Assembly: GCF_027580225.2 (NCBI RefSeq)
Contig: NC_073361.2
Location: 23,454,001-23,518,000 of the forward strand
Source: Misgurnus anguillicaudatus
Lineage: Eukaryota; Chordata; Actinopteri; Cypriniformes; Cobitidae
Direction: 5' to 3'
DNA length: 64,000 nt
Shown: positions 1 to 52,611 of the stretch, piece after piece
How positions within the stretch are numbered: position 1 is the first letter of the stretch
Layout of the letters: each line of letters opens with the position of its first letter
Translations under genes and position numbers: made by a program
Notes under the pieces: generated by a model
Told to the model about the DNA's origin: nothing
Databases searched by the model: none
Seen by the model: only the letters and a program-made list of their open reading frames with translations

Positions 1-128
1 TGTTGTGCTCGGATGAAGATGTAGAAGACTTCGACTCCATCATCTTGTCCACAGAGAAGCTGAGCCATCCGACGGCATCGCGTCCGCGTGTGACGGACCG
101 ACGGCCACGGTCGCAGGTCTTCGCGTCT
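1..128 (+). CDS. sh3kbp1: sh3kbp1 exon (truncated by window start)
   Basis: Frame begins at base 3. It encodes the acidic [20 protein letters not shown] region and ends in frame (phase 0) before the donor GTGAGT at 129. Confidence 0.88.
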
Positions 129-3100
129 GTGAGTCATTCAAACACGGGCATGGGCACCACGTTTTTTTTTTTTATTTAATTAATAACATTTATTTAATCA
201 CCCTTATGTTGTTCTATATCTGAAGTCTTTGAATTAAATCAAATTAATAAATAAAAATACATAGAAAAATGGACAATAGTTTTCACATATGGGACAACAT
301 GAGAACTTGTTTTTTTTTTAATATTTTTTAAGTTAACTTTTACTTTATCCAGTCAGTGCTGAGCCAATCACATTTGATTGATTTCACACCTATCAAATGC
401 AATCAACTGGCAACATTGATATATTTTCAGATCTGATTGTTGTATTTGCTATGTGTGACCTGCGTCACGTGGGCTTATCCCGCTCTGCCTGTCTGTGGGT
501 GATCTGTGAGTCCGGCCTCAATTATTTAAAGCTCTTTCTTCTTCATAGTCCTCTCTCTCTAGTCCTGACCTCCTGGACTCCCCATCTCCAGAGGAGGAGA
601 GGAGAGACAAGGAGGAACATGACCCATTCACTCCTAAAACTATTGACAACTCCAAGAAGATGCCCAAGGCAGTGCCAGTCATTACAGTAAGCCCCGCCCC
701 TCCCTGTCACCCTTGCATGCATATCCTTGTCCTACCACAAGAGAGCACCCTAGTCAAGAATTTGACATACATATGCACACTAACATACACATACAAGGAG
801 ACTGAGGCCCAAACTGGATTGTGAGGCCAAAACTGTATGGTGTTTTGACAAACTTGATACTGATAGATTGTGGGGGTTTTCACAGGCACGCGAGAAAACA
901 CCTCTGCCTCCCAAGCCCACCGTTCCATCCTCATCCGGTTCCAGTGGTCCTTCTCTCCAACAGGGCATCGCTAGTCTACGGCCCCATTCTCCTGATGCCA
1001 GAGGGAAAAACGAACAGGGCGCCGCCACACTGGAGGAACTCAAAGCACAATTACGAGAGCTGAGAGGAACCGTGGAGCTGATGAAGAGCCAGCACAAGTA
1101 TGAACCGGGTGGCGGGTTGACTGAAAGATAGATAGACTGAAAAGACACAGAAGAGACTGTTATTAATATTTGCTGATGGATTTTAAATGTGTGTAATTCT
1201 CAAACCTGTTTTTTTTTCAGACAAGAAATCAAGCAGCTGGTTAGTGAGCTGGATGAAGAAAAGAGGATTCGTATATCACTGCAGGTGAGGAGACATTTGA
1301 CCTGTCACATATAGAACACAGTGTGCTGCACAGTAAAAAGCAACTGTATTACTTATTCATGCCCAGGTGCATGCTGGGAAAAAAGGTGAATGGCACTGAA
1401 AACTATTCAGTACGCTGTGTGTGTGCTGGTACTTTTATTCAGTCTAAACAGTCTTAAGTATTAAACCATACACTGTAAAGAAAAATGGACGTAGTGGCCC
1501 AGACATCACCCATAGGTTTGTAAAGCGCTTTTTTGAAGCCAATAGTTGGTGAAGCCTGCCATCGCCATTTTGGTCACGCATCACTCCGAATAACCGAAAA
1601 TAAGTAAAGAGGGGGGACGTGGGGAAGCTAAGGTGGCTGAAACCACGCCCACCTAGCTCGACGGTAGTGACAGCAGTGTCACTCAAGTGGCCACGCCCTT
1701 AATTATGCAGAACTTTAAGGCTTAATATAATTTAAACAAGATGAGTTACAAAAAATTCACACCCTCACAGTTAGAGCAAAATTGCTATATAGACCAAAAA
1801 CACTTTTTGTACCAGGCTGTAAACATATTATTTTCTACTGTAAAGCTGGGTATTTTAACATGGGGGTCTACGGGAATTGAAATTAATTAGTAGTTTACAG
1901 TAAGTCACTTCTGTATTGGCTTCATCGGAGAGATTGGAAGGTTGCCCCTCGATTAAAACGAATACAGCAGTGGTCAAAAGTGATGTCCAACTTTGAACAA
2001 TTCGACATCTTTGCCCTTTATTCAAATATTTTATTAAAGAATTTAAAGAGAATTTTAAAAGGCTTGGCAAAAAACTTACAACATGTATTAGGTGTGTGAC
2101 GAGACACTTAATCCACGAGACAAGACGAGATACGAGATTGGGTTCACGAGAACGAGACAAGACGAGATTTTTACACTTTTTAAGAAATCCTCAATGATTA
2201 AATAAATTAATAAGAAACTGAAATCACGTTATTTTTAAATGATAAATATTTAAAATGTTTAAATATTTAAAAATATTTTTAACTAATAAAGGACTGTCCC
2301 TAACAATTATTTTGCTAACTGATAATGAAGTAATTTGATATTTTGGGGTAATAAAAATAGACCCAAGTGTGCAGTAGCATTTAAAATTACATAATAACGA
2401 AGATGCAATAATAATTGGTTCAAATAAAGTATTAAAACCAAGTTACATTAAACAACATTAACAAACACATTACATTTGTGGCCTATAAATAAAAAGCATT
2501 ATGTATGTATTATAACAAATGCCTGCAGGGGGCGATAGAGGACTCGTCTCGCGGACGCTATCTTCACTTTCACTTTAAACTGAGAGAAACGCTTATTTTT
2601 AGCCAAACAATGTTTAAATCCATTTTAATATTTAATATATGTCAATTTCTTTACACTAGAAATGATACAGCCACTGTCATTTTTGAGAACATGCCGACAT
2701 TAAATCATGTAAACTCTGTGTGAGGGTTTAATCTGCTGAGACTTCACATCTGACACTGATCAACAGACAAACACAACGCGTCTCAGACTTCACACGAGCT
2801 CCCAAACGAACATTATTGGAAACCCAAACAAAAAAAGCAAACGCAGTAAAAGACAAATATAATGCATGCACAAAGGTTCAAACAGAAAGCTGTATCCTCC
2901 GGAGGTCGCATATGCAGGCTGCATACTTCAAGTTTTATTTCAGATCATTAACTGAGCATTACATTCGCAAGTCGTGAGCATATTACAACAATTTGCGATT
3001 AACTAAATAAGTAGTAAACTTTATAATTGTTAGTAGTCTCTAATAAGACAGTCTTTATGAAGTAAATGCAGTTTAAAAATGCGACCTCCGAAGGATGCAG

Positions 3101-5081
3101 TCTTTTATTTGAGAAACGGCCAGCATTTCACCTCCACAAAAAATCTCGTGGGACACATTTAATCTCGCGAGACACATTTAATTTCGTCGCACAAGATCTC
3201 GTCCACACCCCTAACATGTATGCAAAGTTTAAGACATAGCACAGGACAATGACTATGAAATGTTACCACAAAAGAGCATCAATAAATATTAATAACCGAC
3301 AATAGATTACATTGTAGTCAATGGGTCTCAATCACTAAGCATGAAAACGGATGTTTTCACGAACAAATCGTGATTCAACAAAAACTTTCGTATCAAAATT
3401 TCTTCAAAATGTACACAAAAATTCAACAAAATGTAAAACACTCACACTAAACCACATACCAGGCTATAATTTAACGTTTATAATAATGTTGATATATAAA
3501 ATTTACATGATTATATTTTATATTGTAATATTTTCTGTATTATATATATTATACACACTGCAAAAAATGATTTTCAAGAAAAAAATTCTTAGTATTTTTG
3601 TCTTGTTTTCAGTAAAAATATCTTAAAATTCTTAAATTAAGATGTATTTTCTTGATGAGCAAAACGACCCAAGAAAATAAGTCTAGTTTTTAGATTAAAA
3701 AAATATTTTTTAAGTGATTTTGTGCATAAAACAAGCAAAGAAATCTGCCAATGGGGTAAGCAAAAAATCTTTAACATTTTTCTTAAACACTAAATTCAAG
3801 AAAATTTCAAGAAAAATGTGCTTACTCCATTGGCAGATTTTTTGCTTGTTTATGCACAAAATCACTTAAATTTGATATGTTTGGTCTAAAAACTAGACTT
3901 ATTTTCTTGGGTCGTTTTGCTCATCAAGAAAAAGCATCTTAATTTAAGTATTTTTAGATATTCTTACTGAAAACAAGACAAAACTAACTAGAATTTTTTT
4001 TTCTTGGAAATCATTTTATGCAGTGCATGATCTATATTATTATTATATACATTATATTATAGCCTACTTATTTATCTACACATATAAAGAAGATGCACGT
4101 AATCACAAATATTCACGCTTTCATTCCTTACTTTTTAAATCTCTATATAAAAGCGTCTGCGTAATGCCTCATGTAAACGTCATCTAAAAGTAATGAGAAG
4201 TCCAAACATCAATCACTTGATCTCCTGTCTGTTTTATTTTAGATACAGATGCGCATCTATGTCATATTAATTAAATGTCATATTTGTTAACGCATCCAAT
4301 ACTTCTTTAATGTTACAGCACTGGCTTCCTCCAGCAACACCAAAACCTCCCAAATAAAAAATGCAAAGCAGATTTTTATCGATAATAAATATGATTATGG
4401 ATTTCTTTTCAAGCTCTTTTGCTTCTATGAAAAATTGCTCTAAAATTTTCTATGGACCATCGCTGCGCTGCGTAAAACCCTTATATGGACTGGTTGGTCG
4501 TGTTTTATGCAAATTCTCAACCTTGTGCATGTGGCCGCTCATGTAAAACACTTCAAATTCACTAACGTAAGAACGAGTATAAGAACACACTCATGTCCGT
4601 ACGCACGTGTTGTGAATTAGGCGGAACGTTTTCGCGAGAAGTTCAAGTGTGCATATAAATACGAAAACGTACGCAATTATTAGTGAATGAGACTTAATGT
4701 ATTCTGCATAACCTGTGAGATTTTTTGGTTCTTTTGTATATAAAAAAACTGATGGTTTGCCTTTCTTGCAAATGGTTTTGTCTATAAATTCCTTAAAGTT
4801 TAGTGTTTGTACCATAAACCTCATATTTTGATGTGAATATCACATTACAGCATGTGCATTCATTTTAGCTGGAGCTGTTTAATGTTAACATTTTACTAAT
4901 CTTTTAGTTTATAGTAAATTATTCATGTTGTGTATTGTACTCTCTAGCTGTCTGTGTCAGCATTGGCCATTACAAAAACCCATATCAGTCAATGTGCCAT
5001 TTTGACAGCACTATTATTCATACAATGCTTATTCTGTTGCAGATGGAAGTGGAGCAGATTAAGAAATCCCTGTCCAAATGA
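1..5081 (+). CDS. sh3kbp1: SH3KBP1 (CIN85) adaptor, C-terminal part; partial gene, 5' end outside window
   Basis: Five coding exons (1-128, 549-686, 886-1097, 1221-1284, 5043-5081) join in frame to give the last 192 residues and a TGA. Visible segments in order: an acidic stretch followed by LSHPTASRP, a serine/proline stretch [14 protein letters not shown], a proline-rich PPKP element, then a C-terminal coiled coil with [18 protein letters not shown] and [16 protein letters not shown]. This order and wording match the C-terminus of SH3KBP1 and fit it better than CD2AP. Known for the family: the protein has three N-terminal SH3 domains (outside this window), links CBL ubiquitin ligases to endophilin in receptor endocytosis, and trimerises through the coiled coil. 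Introns are GT-AG. Map3k15 follows on the same strand about 6.3 kb downstream, as in human Xp22. Reading is confident; the upstream gene structure cannot be seen. Confidence 0.93.
549..686 (+). CDS. sh3kbp1: sh3kbp1 exon, Ser/Pro linker
   Basis: 46 whole codons between acceptor ...TTCATAG and donor GTAAGC. The acceptor at 547-548 is preferred over the AG at 559-560 because only it keeps phase and restores [16 protein letters not shown]. Confidence 0.87.
886..1097 (+). CDS. sh3kbp1: sh3kbp1 exon, proline-rich and start of coiled coil
   Basis: Starts after TTTTCACAG and encodes [11 protein letters not shown], a Ser/Pro stretch and then [19 protein letters not shown]. Ends in phase 2 at donor GTATGA (1098); with the next exon this restores HKQEIKQ. 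Confidence 0.88.
1221..1284 (+). CDS. sh3kbp1: sh3kbp1 exon, coiled coil
   Basis: 64 nt after a poly-T tract and CAG; encodes [21 protein letters not shown] with heptad spacing. Donor GTGAGG at 1285. Confidence 0.9.
1468..1700. repeat. dispersed repeat fragment in sh3kbp1 last intron
   Basis: Begins ACTGTAAAGAAAAATGGACG, continues with CATCACCCATAGG and CGCCATTTTGG, and ends in a GAAACCACGCCCACC stretch. From memory this resembles a repeat common in cyprinid genomes; a related start lies at 39226. No intact ends were found. Confidence 0.45.
2089..3213. mobile_element. non-autonomous hAT-type element with perfect 8-bp TSD
   Basis: Starts TAGGTGTGTGACGAGA and ends TCTCGTCCACACCCCTA, an imperfect terminal inverted repeat. 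It is flanked by the direct repeat ACATGTAT (2081-2088 and 3214-3221). An 8-bp target duplication and short TIRs are typical of hAT transposons. It encodes no transposase. It is AT-rich inside, and GAGAC motifs recur at both ends. It sits in the last intron of sh3kbp1. Confidence 0.75.
2895..3100. repeat. inverted repeat inside the 2089-3213 element
   Basis: TCCTCCGGAGGTCGCATATG near 2896 is answered by AATGCGACCTCCGAAGGAT near 3077 in inverted orientation. It probably marks a nested MITE. The same CGGAGGTCGCA word recurs at about 14160. Confidence 0.45.
3558..4024. mobile_element. foldback MITE, family C (CACTGCAAAAAATGATTTTC)
   Basis: Two long inverted arms: CACTGCAAAAAATGATTTTC at the left is mirrored by GAAATCATTTTATGCAGTG at the right. 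Internal words such as CTGCCAATGGGGTAAGC and GATGAGCAAAACGACCC are mirrored around a centre near 3790. There is no coding capacity. Related copies lie at 8013, 35871 and 41654. Confidence 0.75.
5043..5081 (+). CDS. sh3kbp1: sh3kbp1 last coding exon
   Basis: After CTGTTGCAG, encodes [12 protein letters not shown] and TGA (5079-5081), the conserved SH3KBP1 C-terminal tail. The 3.8-kb intron before it holds several transposable elements. Confidence 0.9.
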   Translation: MEVEQIKKSLSK

Positions 5082-5785
5082 ACTCTGGATGAAGAAATGA
5101 CATGAAGGATTGGGCTGAGATCTCTGACTGTGCCAAAAAAGAACAAACATTTATCAGAACAACTGCTTAAAAACAACCCCCATTTCACTTTTACTTTTGT
5201 TTGTGTGCTTGTGTTTAAAGAAGCTTGTTTTTTTGCGCGTTATGCTCGAACCGGGCACTGATTCGCTGACCCATTGCCTGGATGTGGCCTTACTGTGGGT
5301 CATGTGACTCAAAGGTGATGAGGGCCCGCACCTGAAGACAGGTGATGTTGGTTGCCGTGGGGATTAGCTGGTCTTCTGCACAACAATGACTCAGTTACCC
5401 CAGTACTCTCTCTGGTACTGCCTCTGAACGTAAATCAGAGAAAACGTCTAATGAAGAGATCGAATCAAATGAAGAGAGATCGGTGCATTTCAAATACTGT
5501 TCACCTTAATTTCGTTTCTTTAGCCTATGAGGCCTTCTGTTATTTTATTATATGCAAAGGTGCGTTTAAATTCACACCTTTTGCGGATTTCAAAGCAACC
5601 CAACACTGAGGCCTTGTTTATTTGGAACGTTCCAAACTTTTCTTTCGTTTCTGTTTCACTTATGTTGGTCATCATGACAATGAGAAAACTCACATTTTCT
5701 TTTCTTCGAAATCTATATATACTTTTATATTTTAATGTACTAAATGCAATTATGTGTGCAGATTTTATTAAAAAAAATCATTGAA
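5082..5785 (+). other. sh3kbp1: sh3kbp1 3' UTR
   Basis: About 700 bases after the stop without recognisable repeats. An ATTAAA poly(A) signal at 5767-5772 is followed by a T-rich stretch at about 5800-5810, so cleavage near 5785 is likely. The end is inferred. Confidence 0.55.
5767..5772 (+). terminator. sh3kbp1: sh3kbp1 poly(A) signal
   Basis: ATTAAA variant signal about 690 bases after the sh3kbp1 stop, followed by TGCAGTGCTTTTTTTC. Confidence 0.5.
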
Positions 5786-6074
5786 AAAGTTGCTGCAGTG
5801 CTTTTTTTCTTGACCACAAGGTGGCGCATCATTATAAACATTTACTCAAAGCTCATTGTATGGATCTAGTACACATTTTTGAAAGAAGTGAATGCTAAAA
5901 TCCTTTCATATTATGTAGTTTGATATATGATCATATTTCAAATACTTAGAAATATGTTTGCGGGTGCAAAGCAATTGTTACATAATGCTATAAAGGATAA
6001 AGGTCAGATATTTGTAGGATGTTTTATGAGATGGTCATTTTAGATGTAACTCATAGACAGGGTATAGGATACAC

Positions 6075-6353
6075 CAGTGGTTCCCAAATTTTTTCAGCGT
6101 GCGGCCCCCCTTGTGTACGGTGCATTCCTATGCGGTCCCCCAAAGAAAATTTGTGACAAAAACTGTTCTAAAACTTAACATTTTAATAAAAAAACATTAA
6201 ATTATACAAAAAAGTAGTGCTTTTGGTAAGTAGCCTATTTTTTTTTTAGGTTTAATTACACATAATTCATGATAAATTAATGTATTTCATAAAATGTCAT
6301 AAAACTGGGGCGCCCCTGGCACCATCTCGCGGCCCCCAGTTTGAAAACCACTG
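6075..6353. mobile_element. short hAT-type MITE
   Basis: CAGTGGTTCCCAAA at the left and TTTGAAAACCACTG at the right form the TIR. The flanks GGATACAC (6067-6074) and GGATCCAC (6354-6361) match at 7 of 8 bases, as an aged 8-bp target duplication would. Confidence 0.7.
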
Positions 6354-7285
6354 GGATCCACCATCCCTTGGTTAACCCCAACAAAAATACACACTTATAA
6401 ATAAACACTGTCTGGTACTAATGTACTTATGGACGCATCTCAAGACATTCACTAAAATCCGTCCTTCTTATGGTATTTGATCTGGTAATTGAGTACGAGG
6501 TCTCCTGAGTGCCGTCTCTACCGGATGGCTCAGTCTCTCGGGAAGGCCTGGTACACTTGCAGAATGAGAGATGAGAATTTCCGAATGCTTTACACAGTAG
6601 TAAAACCAGGCACAATGAGTCACGTGGGCATCTTTGAGATGTTTGCATAAACTCGTATGAATGAGGAACTACTGCAAGCTTAAGTCAATGCAGTATTACG
6701 CCACTACACGGGATCTGACCACGAAGAAACCACAGTGTAACACCTACATCATTTCAGATTCAAACCCCGTCGATGATGCCAGTAAGTTGACAAAGATGTC
6801 TGAAGAAATTACTCATTTGAATATTTCATGGTGTCATTGTGACAACATAAATGTCTGTCTGTGGTATCTCTAACTTCATCGTTGGTATCTGTAATGATCA
6901 TGTTTCAAGAGGTCTTTATATAAAAGTTGCCTTTTAATTGTAATGTAGGTAAATAAACCTTAAAAATATTTTTTCCAGTTGCAACATATCCCAGATAGCA
7001 CAGGTTCATCTGTAAGATGTCTGTTTTACATACATACTAAATCATAAACATGTTACAGATATATTAACTTAATTTTTTTTAACTTAAGTTAAAATACTTT
7101 AACTTAAAAAAAATTAAAGTTATATCAACTTATCACAGGTTAAAACTTAAAAAAGGAAGTTGAATTGACTTACATAATTAAGTTGTTTAATTGTCATGCT
7201 GCAGTTTTTTAAAAGTTGTAGTTAATCAAAATGAGAGGTTAAAAGCTTTTTACAATACTTTTGTATATCCATTATAACGTTTAAT

Positions 7286-7822
7286 ACACTGTAAAAAAAC
7301 AATGCTGCCTTAACATTTTTTTGTTAAATCAACTCAGATTTACAAGTCATGTCAACAAAGATGAATTGTCACAACTTAGTTGAGAAAAGTCAACTTAAAT
7401 TTATAAGTTATAACAACTCACCTGTAGTTATAACAACTCATCTCTAGTCAAGATAAATAATAGTAAGTTGAAATGACTTGTAAATCCAAGTTGATTCAAC
7501 AAAAATTTTTAAGGCAGCAAAGTATTTTTTACAGTGTAATAATTATTGGATTTAGATAATTTTTTATCATAAAAATGTCTAATCTTTTACTGTAAAAATA
7601 CTTTGCTCCCTTAAATTTTTTTGTTGAATCAACTCGGATTTACAAGTCATTTCAACTTACTATTATTTATCTTGACTAGAGATTAGTTGTTATAACTACA
7701 AGGGAGTTATTATAACTTATACAATTAAGTTGACTTTTCTCTTCTGTTGACATGACTTGTAAGTCTGAGTTGAATAAACAAGAAATTTTAAGGCAGCAAA
7801 GTATTTTTTATAGTGTTGCCTT
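7286..7822. mobile_element. foldback MITE pair (ACTGTAAAAAA...AAGTTGA arms)
   Basis: Two adjacent palindromic blocks (about 7286-7545 and 7586-7820). Each runs from ACTGTAAAAA...TGCTGCCTTAA or a relative to a mirrored TTAAGGCAGCAAAGTATTTT. Inside are repeated AACTTA/TAAGTT words. Non-coding. Confidence 0.6.
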
Positions 7823-7950
7823 AAATCCAGGTATTATGTCATGTCCCAGAGGCACTTAACTGAAATTTTTGGCAATAATTTAAGCATTTCTTTGTGGTCT
7901 TTTCTTGTAAACAAAAGAAAACTAAAATTATTTTATACAAAACCGGCTAA

Positions 7951-8560
7951 CAGGGGTGGGCATTCCTGATCCTAAAGGGCCACTGTCCTGCAAAGTTTAG
8001 CTCCAATCACAATGAAAAAAAATTTTTTTTTACTTAATATTTTTGTCATGTTTTCAGTACAAATATCTAAAAATTCTTAAATCAAGATGCATTTTCTTGA
8101 TGAGCAAAATTCCCTAAGAGAATAATTCTAGTTTTTTAGACAAAAAATATACAATTTAAGTAAATTTGTGCTTAACGAGTAAATAAACCTGCCAATGGGG
8201 TAAGAAAAAAAATCTTGAAATAAGTTGACTTTTTTTCTTAAACAATTAATTCAAGAAAAATTTTCTCACCCAATTGGCAGATTTTTTGTTTGTTTTAAGC
8301 ACAAATTGAATATATTTGGTCTAAAGACAAGACATATTTTCTAAGGTCATTTTGCTTATCAAGAAAATGCATCTTGATTTCAGATTTTTTTATTTAAACT
8401 GAAAACAAGACAAAAATACTAAGTAAGAAAGTCATTTTTTGCAGTGCAAACACACGTCATACCAAGTATTTGATTAGGTTTTTCAGGTGTGTTTGATTTG
8501 GGTTGAAACTAAACTTTGCAGGGGCAGTGGTCCTCCAGGACCAGAAAATGCCCACCCCTG
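7951..8560. mobile_element. hAT-type MITE family G, interrupted by a foldback element
   Basis: The left end CAGGGGTGGGCATTCCTGAT and right end ATGCCCACCCCTG form the TIR. Nearer the centre, GCAAAGTTTAGCTCC pairs with AACTAAACTTTGC. The body is split by family C material (8013-8448), so the family C element landed later. Flanking target duplication is unclear. Confidence 0.65.
8013..8448. mobile_element. foldback MITE family C nested in 7951-8560
   Basis: Carries the CTTAATATTTTTGTCATG...GCCAATGGGGTAAG arm and its mirror, ending GTCATTTTTTGCAGTGC. It is the same family as the copies at 3558, 35871 and 41654. Confidence 0.65.
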
Positions 8561-8958
8561 GGCAATACATTATTTTTCCCTGAGTTTAAACTCAACCCCG
8601 CCACCCAGACCATTTTCCACCCATAAAAATCTAAACCCCACCCATATGTGACATCATTCAGCTCTTATCAACAGTGTGATGCAGATGAAGGAAAATGTTA
8701 TGTCATACGTTTTATTAATATTTAATAGGTGTAGTATTTTCAGTGAGGGTGTGATGAATGAAATGCTCATGATTTCTGTATATTCTTAATAAAATCATGA
8801 AAACTCAAAATTGTTTTAGATGTTAGTGTCCAGGCATCATATGTCAGATATCGCAGAAGCAAAAGCAGAAAGACAAAGGCAGTTTAGATGCTGACAAAGA
8901 AAGGGCACATGCTGAAAAAATGATTTGTTTGAATAGACAAATATACATTACTTTAACT

Positions 8959-9916
8959 CAGGTGTTTCTCAGCCTTTTTCTGCCATTCTCCACTTTGGAG
9001 GTATACGGGTTCAGAGCCCCACCTGTCCCCAATGGCCATAACAAAATGGTTATCAAGTAGGCTTTAAGTTTAACTTTTGAAATGTATTTAATCACATCAT
9101 ACTGTATTTGAAAACATAAAAGCATTAAACACTTTCAATAGAGAAAATAAACTTGCATATAGACGGTTTCATCGGACGCACGTGATACACGTCTGGATCC
9201 GAACCTTACTTCCGGTTTCGTTTTTTTAATGGTCTAAGTAGTTGCTAAACTGATCTCTTGAACAAATGCCTCGTCAAAAATAACAAATGTTTTGGCTTCC
9301 TATGTAATCTATGTGTTGTTGTTTTGCTTGTTATATAAATAAACTACGTTTAAAGTATTTTGTTGTTATTAATTATTAGCGGAGTTTACCGGAAGTTACT
9401 GCGGACCGCGACAGCCGCTTGTTTATGTCGTTACTGCTGAAACCGTCTATATTATCACTTTGCATGAATAATACGACTTTGTTCAAAAGTAAATAATAAT
9501 AATGTAACTTTGCTTGCATTTTTTCTCTGACAAAAGTCATCATACTTTCTTTTCGGCTGGCTTTTTGGTTGGTTACACTGTCTCTCTTGTTTTTTTCTAC
9601 TGATGCCGAATCTCTATTTTTCTTTCCATTCCGTGTCACAAACTTATCCATTGATAACTTTTATACCTGCTACTGCATATACCGCCTCTCCACATTAAAA
9701 TGTTTGTTCTGCTTCAATTAACATTCCCCCGTTAATTAATTCTTGTAGGCTATGGTTCCTGATATTGTTTTAAGTTAGGCTTATGTTGTTTTGAGTGTAT
9801 GGTCAATAAATAAAGAAATTAATAGAGATAAGCACAAAAATGAAAAAATTTCATGCCCCACTTGTAATGTTCCTATTCCCCACAGTGGGGCTCGCCCCAC
9901 ATTTTGAGAAACACTG
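8959..9916. mobile_element. hAT-type element with perfect 8-bp TSD
   Basis: Starts CAGGTGTTTCTCAGCC and ends TTTTGAGAAACACTG (TIR). It is flanked by CTTTAACT at 8951-8958 and 9917-9924. No transposase is readable. A second element is nested at about 9163-9447. Confidence 0.75.
9163..9447. mobile_element. nested MITE with TAGACGGTTTCA ends
   Basis: ATAGACGGTTTCATC at the left is mirrored by GCTGAAACCGTCTAT at the right. Interior words are CTTCCGGTTTCG and ACCGGAAGTTACTGCGG. It lies wholly inside the 8959-9916 element. Confidence 0.6.
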
Positions 9917-9923
9917 CTTTAAC

Positions 9924-10342
9924 TTAAAGGGGACATTTCACAAGACTTTTTTAAGATGTCGAATAAATCTTTGGTGTCTCCAGAGTACACATGTGAAGTT
10001 CTAGCTCAAAATATCATCTAGATAATTTATTATAATGTTAAAATTGTCACTTTCGTAGGTGTGAGCAAAAATGTGCTGTTTTGGGTGTGTCCTGTTAAAT
10101 GCAAATGAGCTGATTTTTGCACTAAATGGGAGTGACGTGGTAGTGCAGAGTAAGTGGCTGTATTATCTCCTTCTGACATCACAAGGGGAGCCAAATTTAA
10201 ATGAGCTATTTTTTCACATGCCTGCATAGAATGGTTTACCAAAACTAAGTTAATGGGTTGATCTTTTTTACATTTTCTAGGTTGACAAAAGCACTGGAGA
10301 TCCAATTATAGCACTTAAACATAAAAAGTCAGTCCCCTTTAA
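9924..10342. mobile_element. MITE family E with TTAAAGGGG ends
   Basis: Starts TTAAAGGGGACATTTCA and ends AGTCAGTCCCCTTTAA. A second copy in the opposite orientation lies at 45967-46458 and shares TTTGGGTGTGTCC, AAATGCAAATGAGCTGAT and TTGGTGTC words. TTAA at both ends suggests a TTAA target. Confidence 0.65.
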
Positions 10343-10442
10343 CAATTTTCTTTTATAAGTTATAGAAACTTGATGACTTTCATAGCCAATTTGATTTCTT
10401 ACAATTTGTTTGAACTTACAAACATCTGGTTTGTGAAAAACC

Positions 10443-10476
10443 CAATAAAATAAAATAAAATAAAATAAAATAAAAT
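10443..10476. repeat. (TAAAA)n microsatellite
   Basis: About seven perfect tandem TAAAA units. Confidence 0.9.
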
Positions 10477-10999
10477 GCAATGCATTCTTACATTTTAAAA
10501 TAAATGTTTTAAATTTCGGCTGAGTATTTAGACAAATGTATCTACGTACACTAATCAGCTATTCTGCATTCACACCTGAGGTACACAAGAGGCATCCATC
10601 TTGTAATATGACCCGGATTATTGCATTGTACGCGAATATGAGCCAAAAATCTCTGCAGAGGTGTACGTGTATGCGAAGTATACATTGTTTACTTATCTTC
10701 CAATTAATTTAAAATCACATTTTTTTAGCAGTAAAATGTTTGACGAGCCTGTCCTCCGTGTAACTGTATTTGCCAGGCGCCCATTAGCATCACGTTTTAT
10801 ATTTAGACATTTACCTCAGATGAATAGCGTTTGCACATGAAGCGGCATGACGCAGAAAGCTGAAGAAAAGGCAGAACTCCCCTCAATTTGCACAATTTCT
10901 GAAACACACCGACACTTCTGTATACCCACGATACAACGGAAGGACACGCGTTTGAGGAAATGATCGGATTGTGTCGTTTTCTGAGAGGGGAGAAGGAGG

Positions 11000-11348
11000 G
11001 GAATAACTTCCTCAAATAGGATTTTACGCGTTGCCTTGGCGAGAGGTCTTGCAGCGCTTCTTCAACGTAAAGTTTGTTGTTTGACTTTGTTTTCAGGGGG
11101 ATTACGTTTCGTTAAATTGCATAACTGCATTCGCAAACGAGATAAAACTGGACTGGGACTCGTCGATTGGCATCGCTCTATTATAATATGCAGTGATGTG
11201 CGCTGCTTTAATGCATTGTAAGACGCTGGACGTCAGAGGCGCGCGTCTCTCCTCGCCACAGGTGCGCGCTAAACTTTGGTTATTCATTATTGATTAACTT
11301 CGGAAAGAAAAGAGGGGACGCGCACAGGGGAGGACAGTTACTCGCGCT
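11000..11348 (+). promoter_or_regulatory. map3k15: putative map3k15 promoter and 5' UTR
   Basis: CpG density rises just before the start codon (for example GGCGCGCGTCTC and GGTGCGCGC around 11238-11272) and no TATA box is obvious. The transcription start is not determinable from the sequence; this is inference from position and composition. Confidence 0.35.

Positions 11349-52611
<41,263 letters not shown>

Larger units (their letters stand above)
5786..11348. other. intergenic region sh3kbp1-map3k15
   Basis: No gene was recognised. It is mostly transposable-element derived; the elements are listed separately. The stretches 6360-7270 and 10480-10800 show nothing I can name beyond AT-rich DNA and a short (TAAAA)n run. 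The last ~350 bases become richer in CpG, leading into map3k15 exon 1. Confidence 0.6.

Noticed and set aside
780..1148. 122-codon minus-strand ORF
   Set aside because: Antisense shadow of the sh3kbp1 proline-rich exon at 886-1097.
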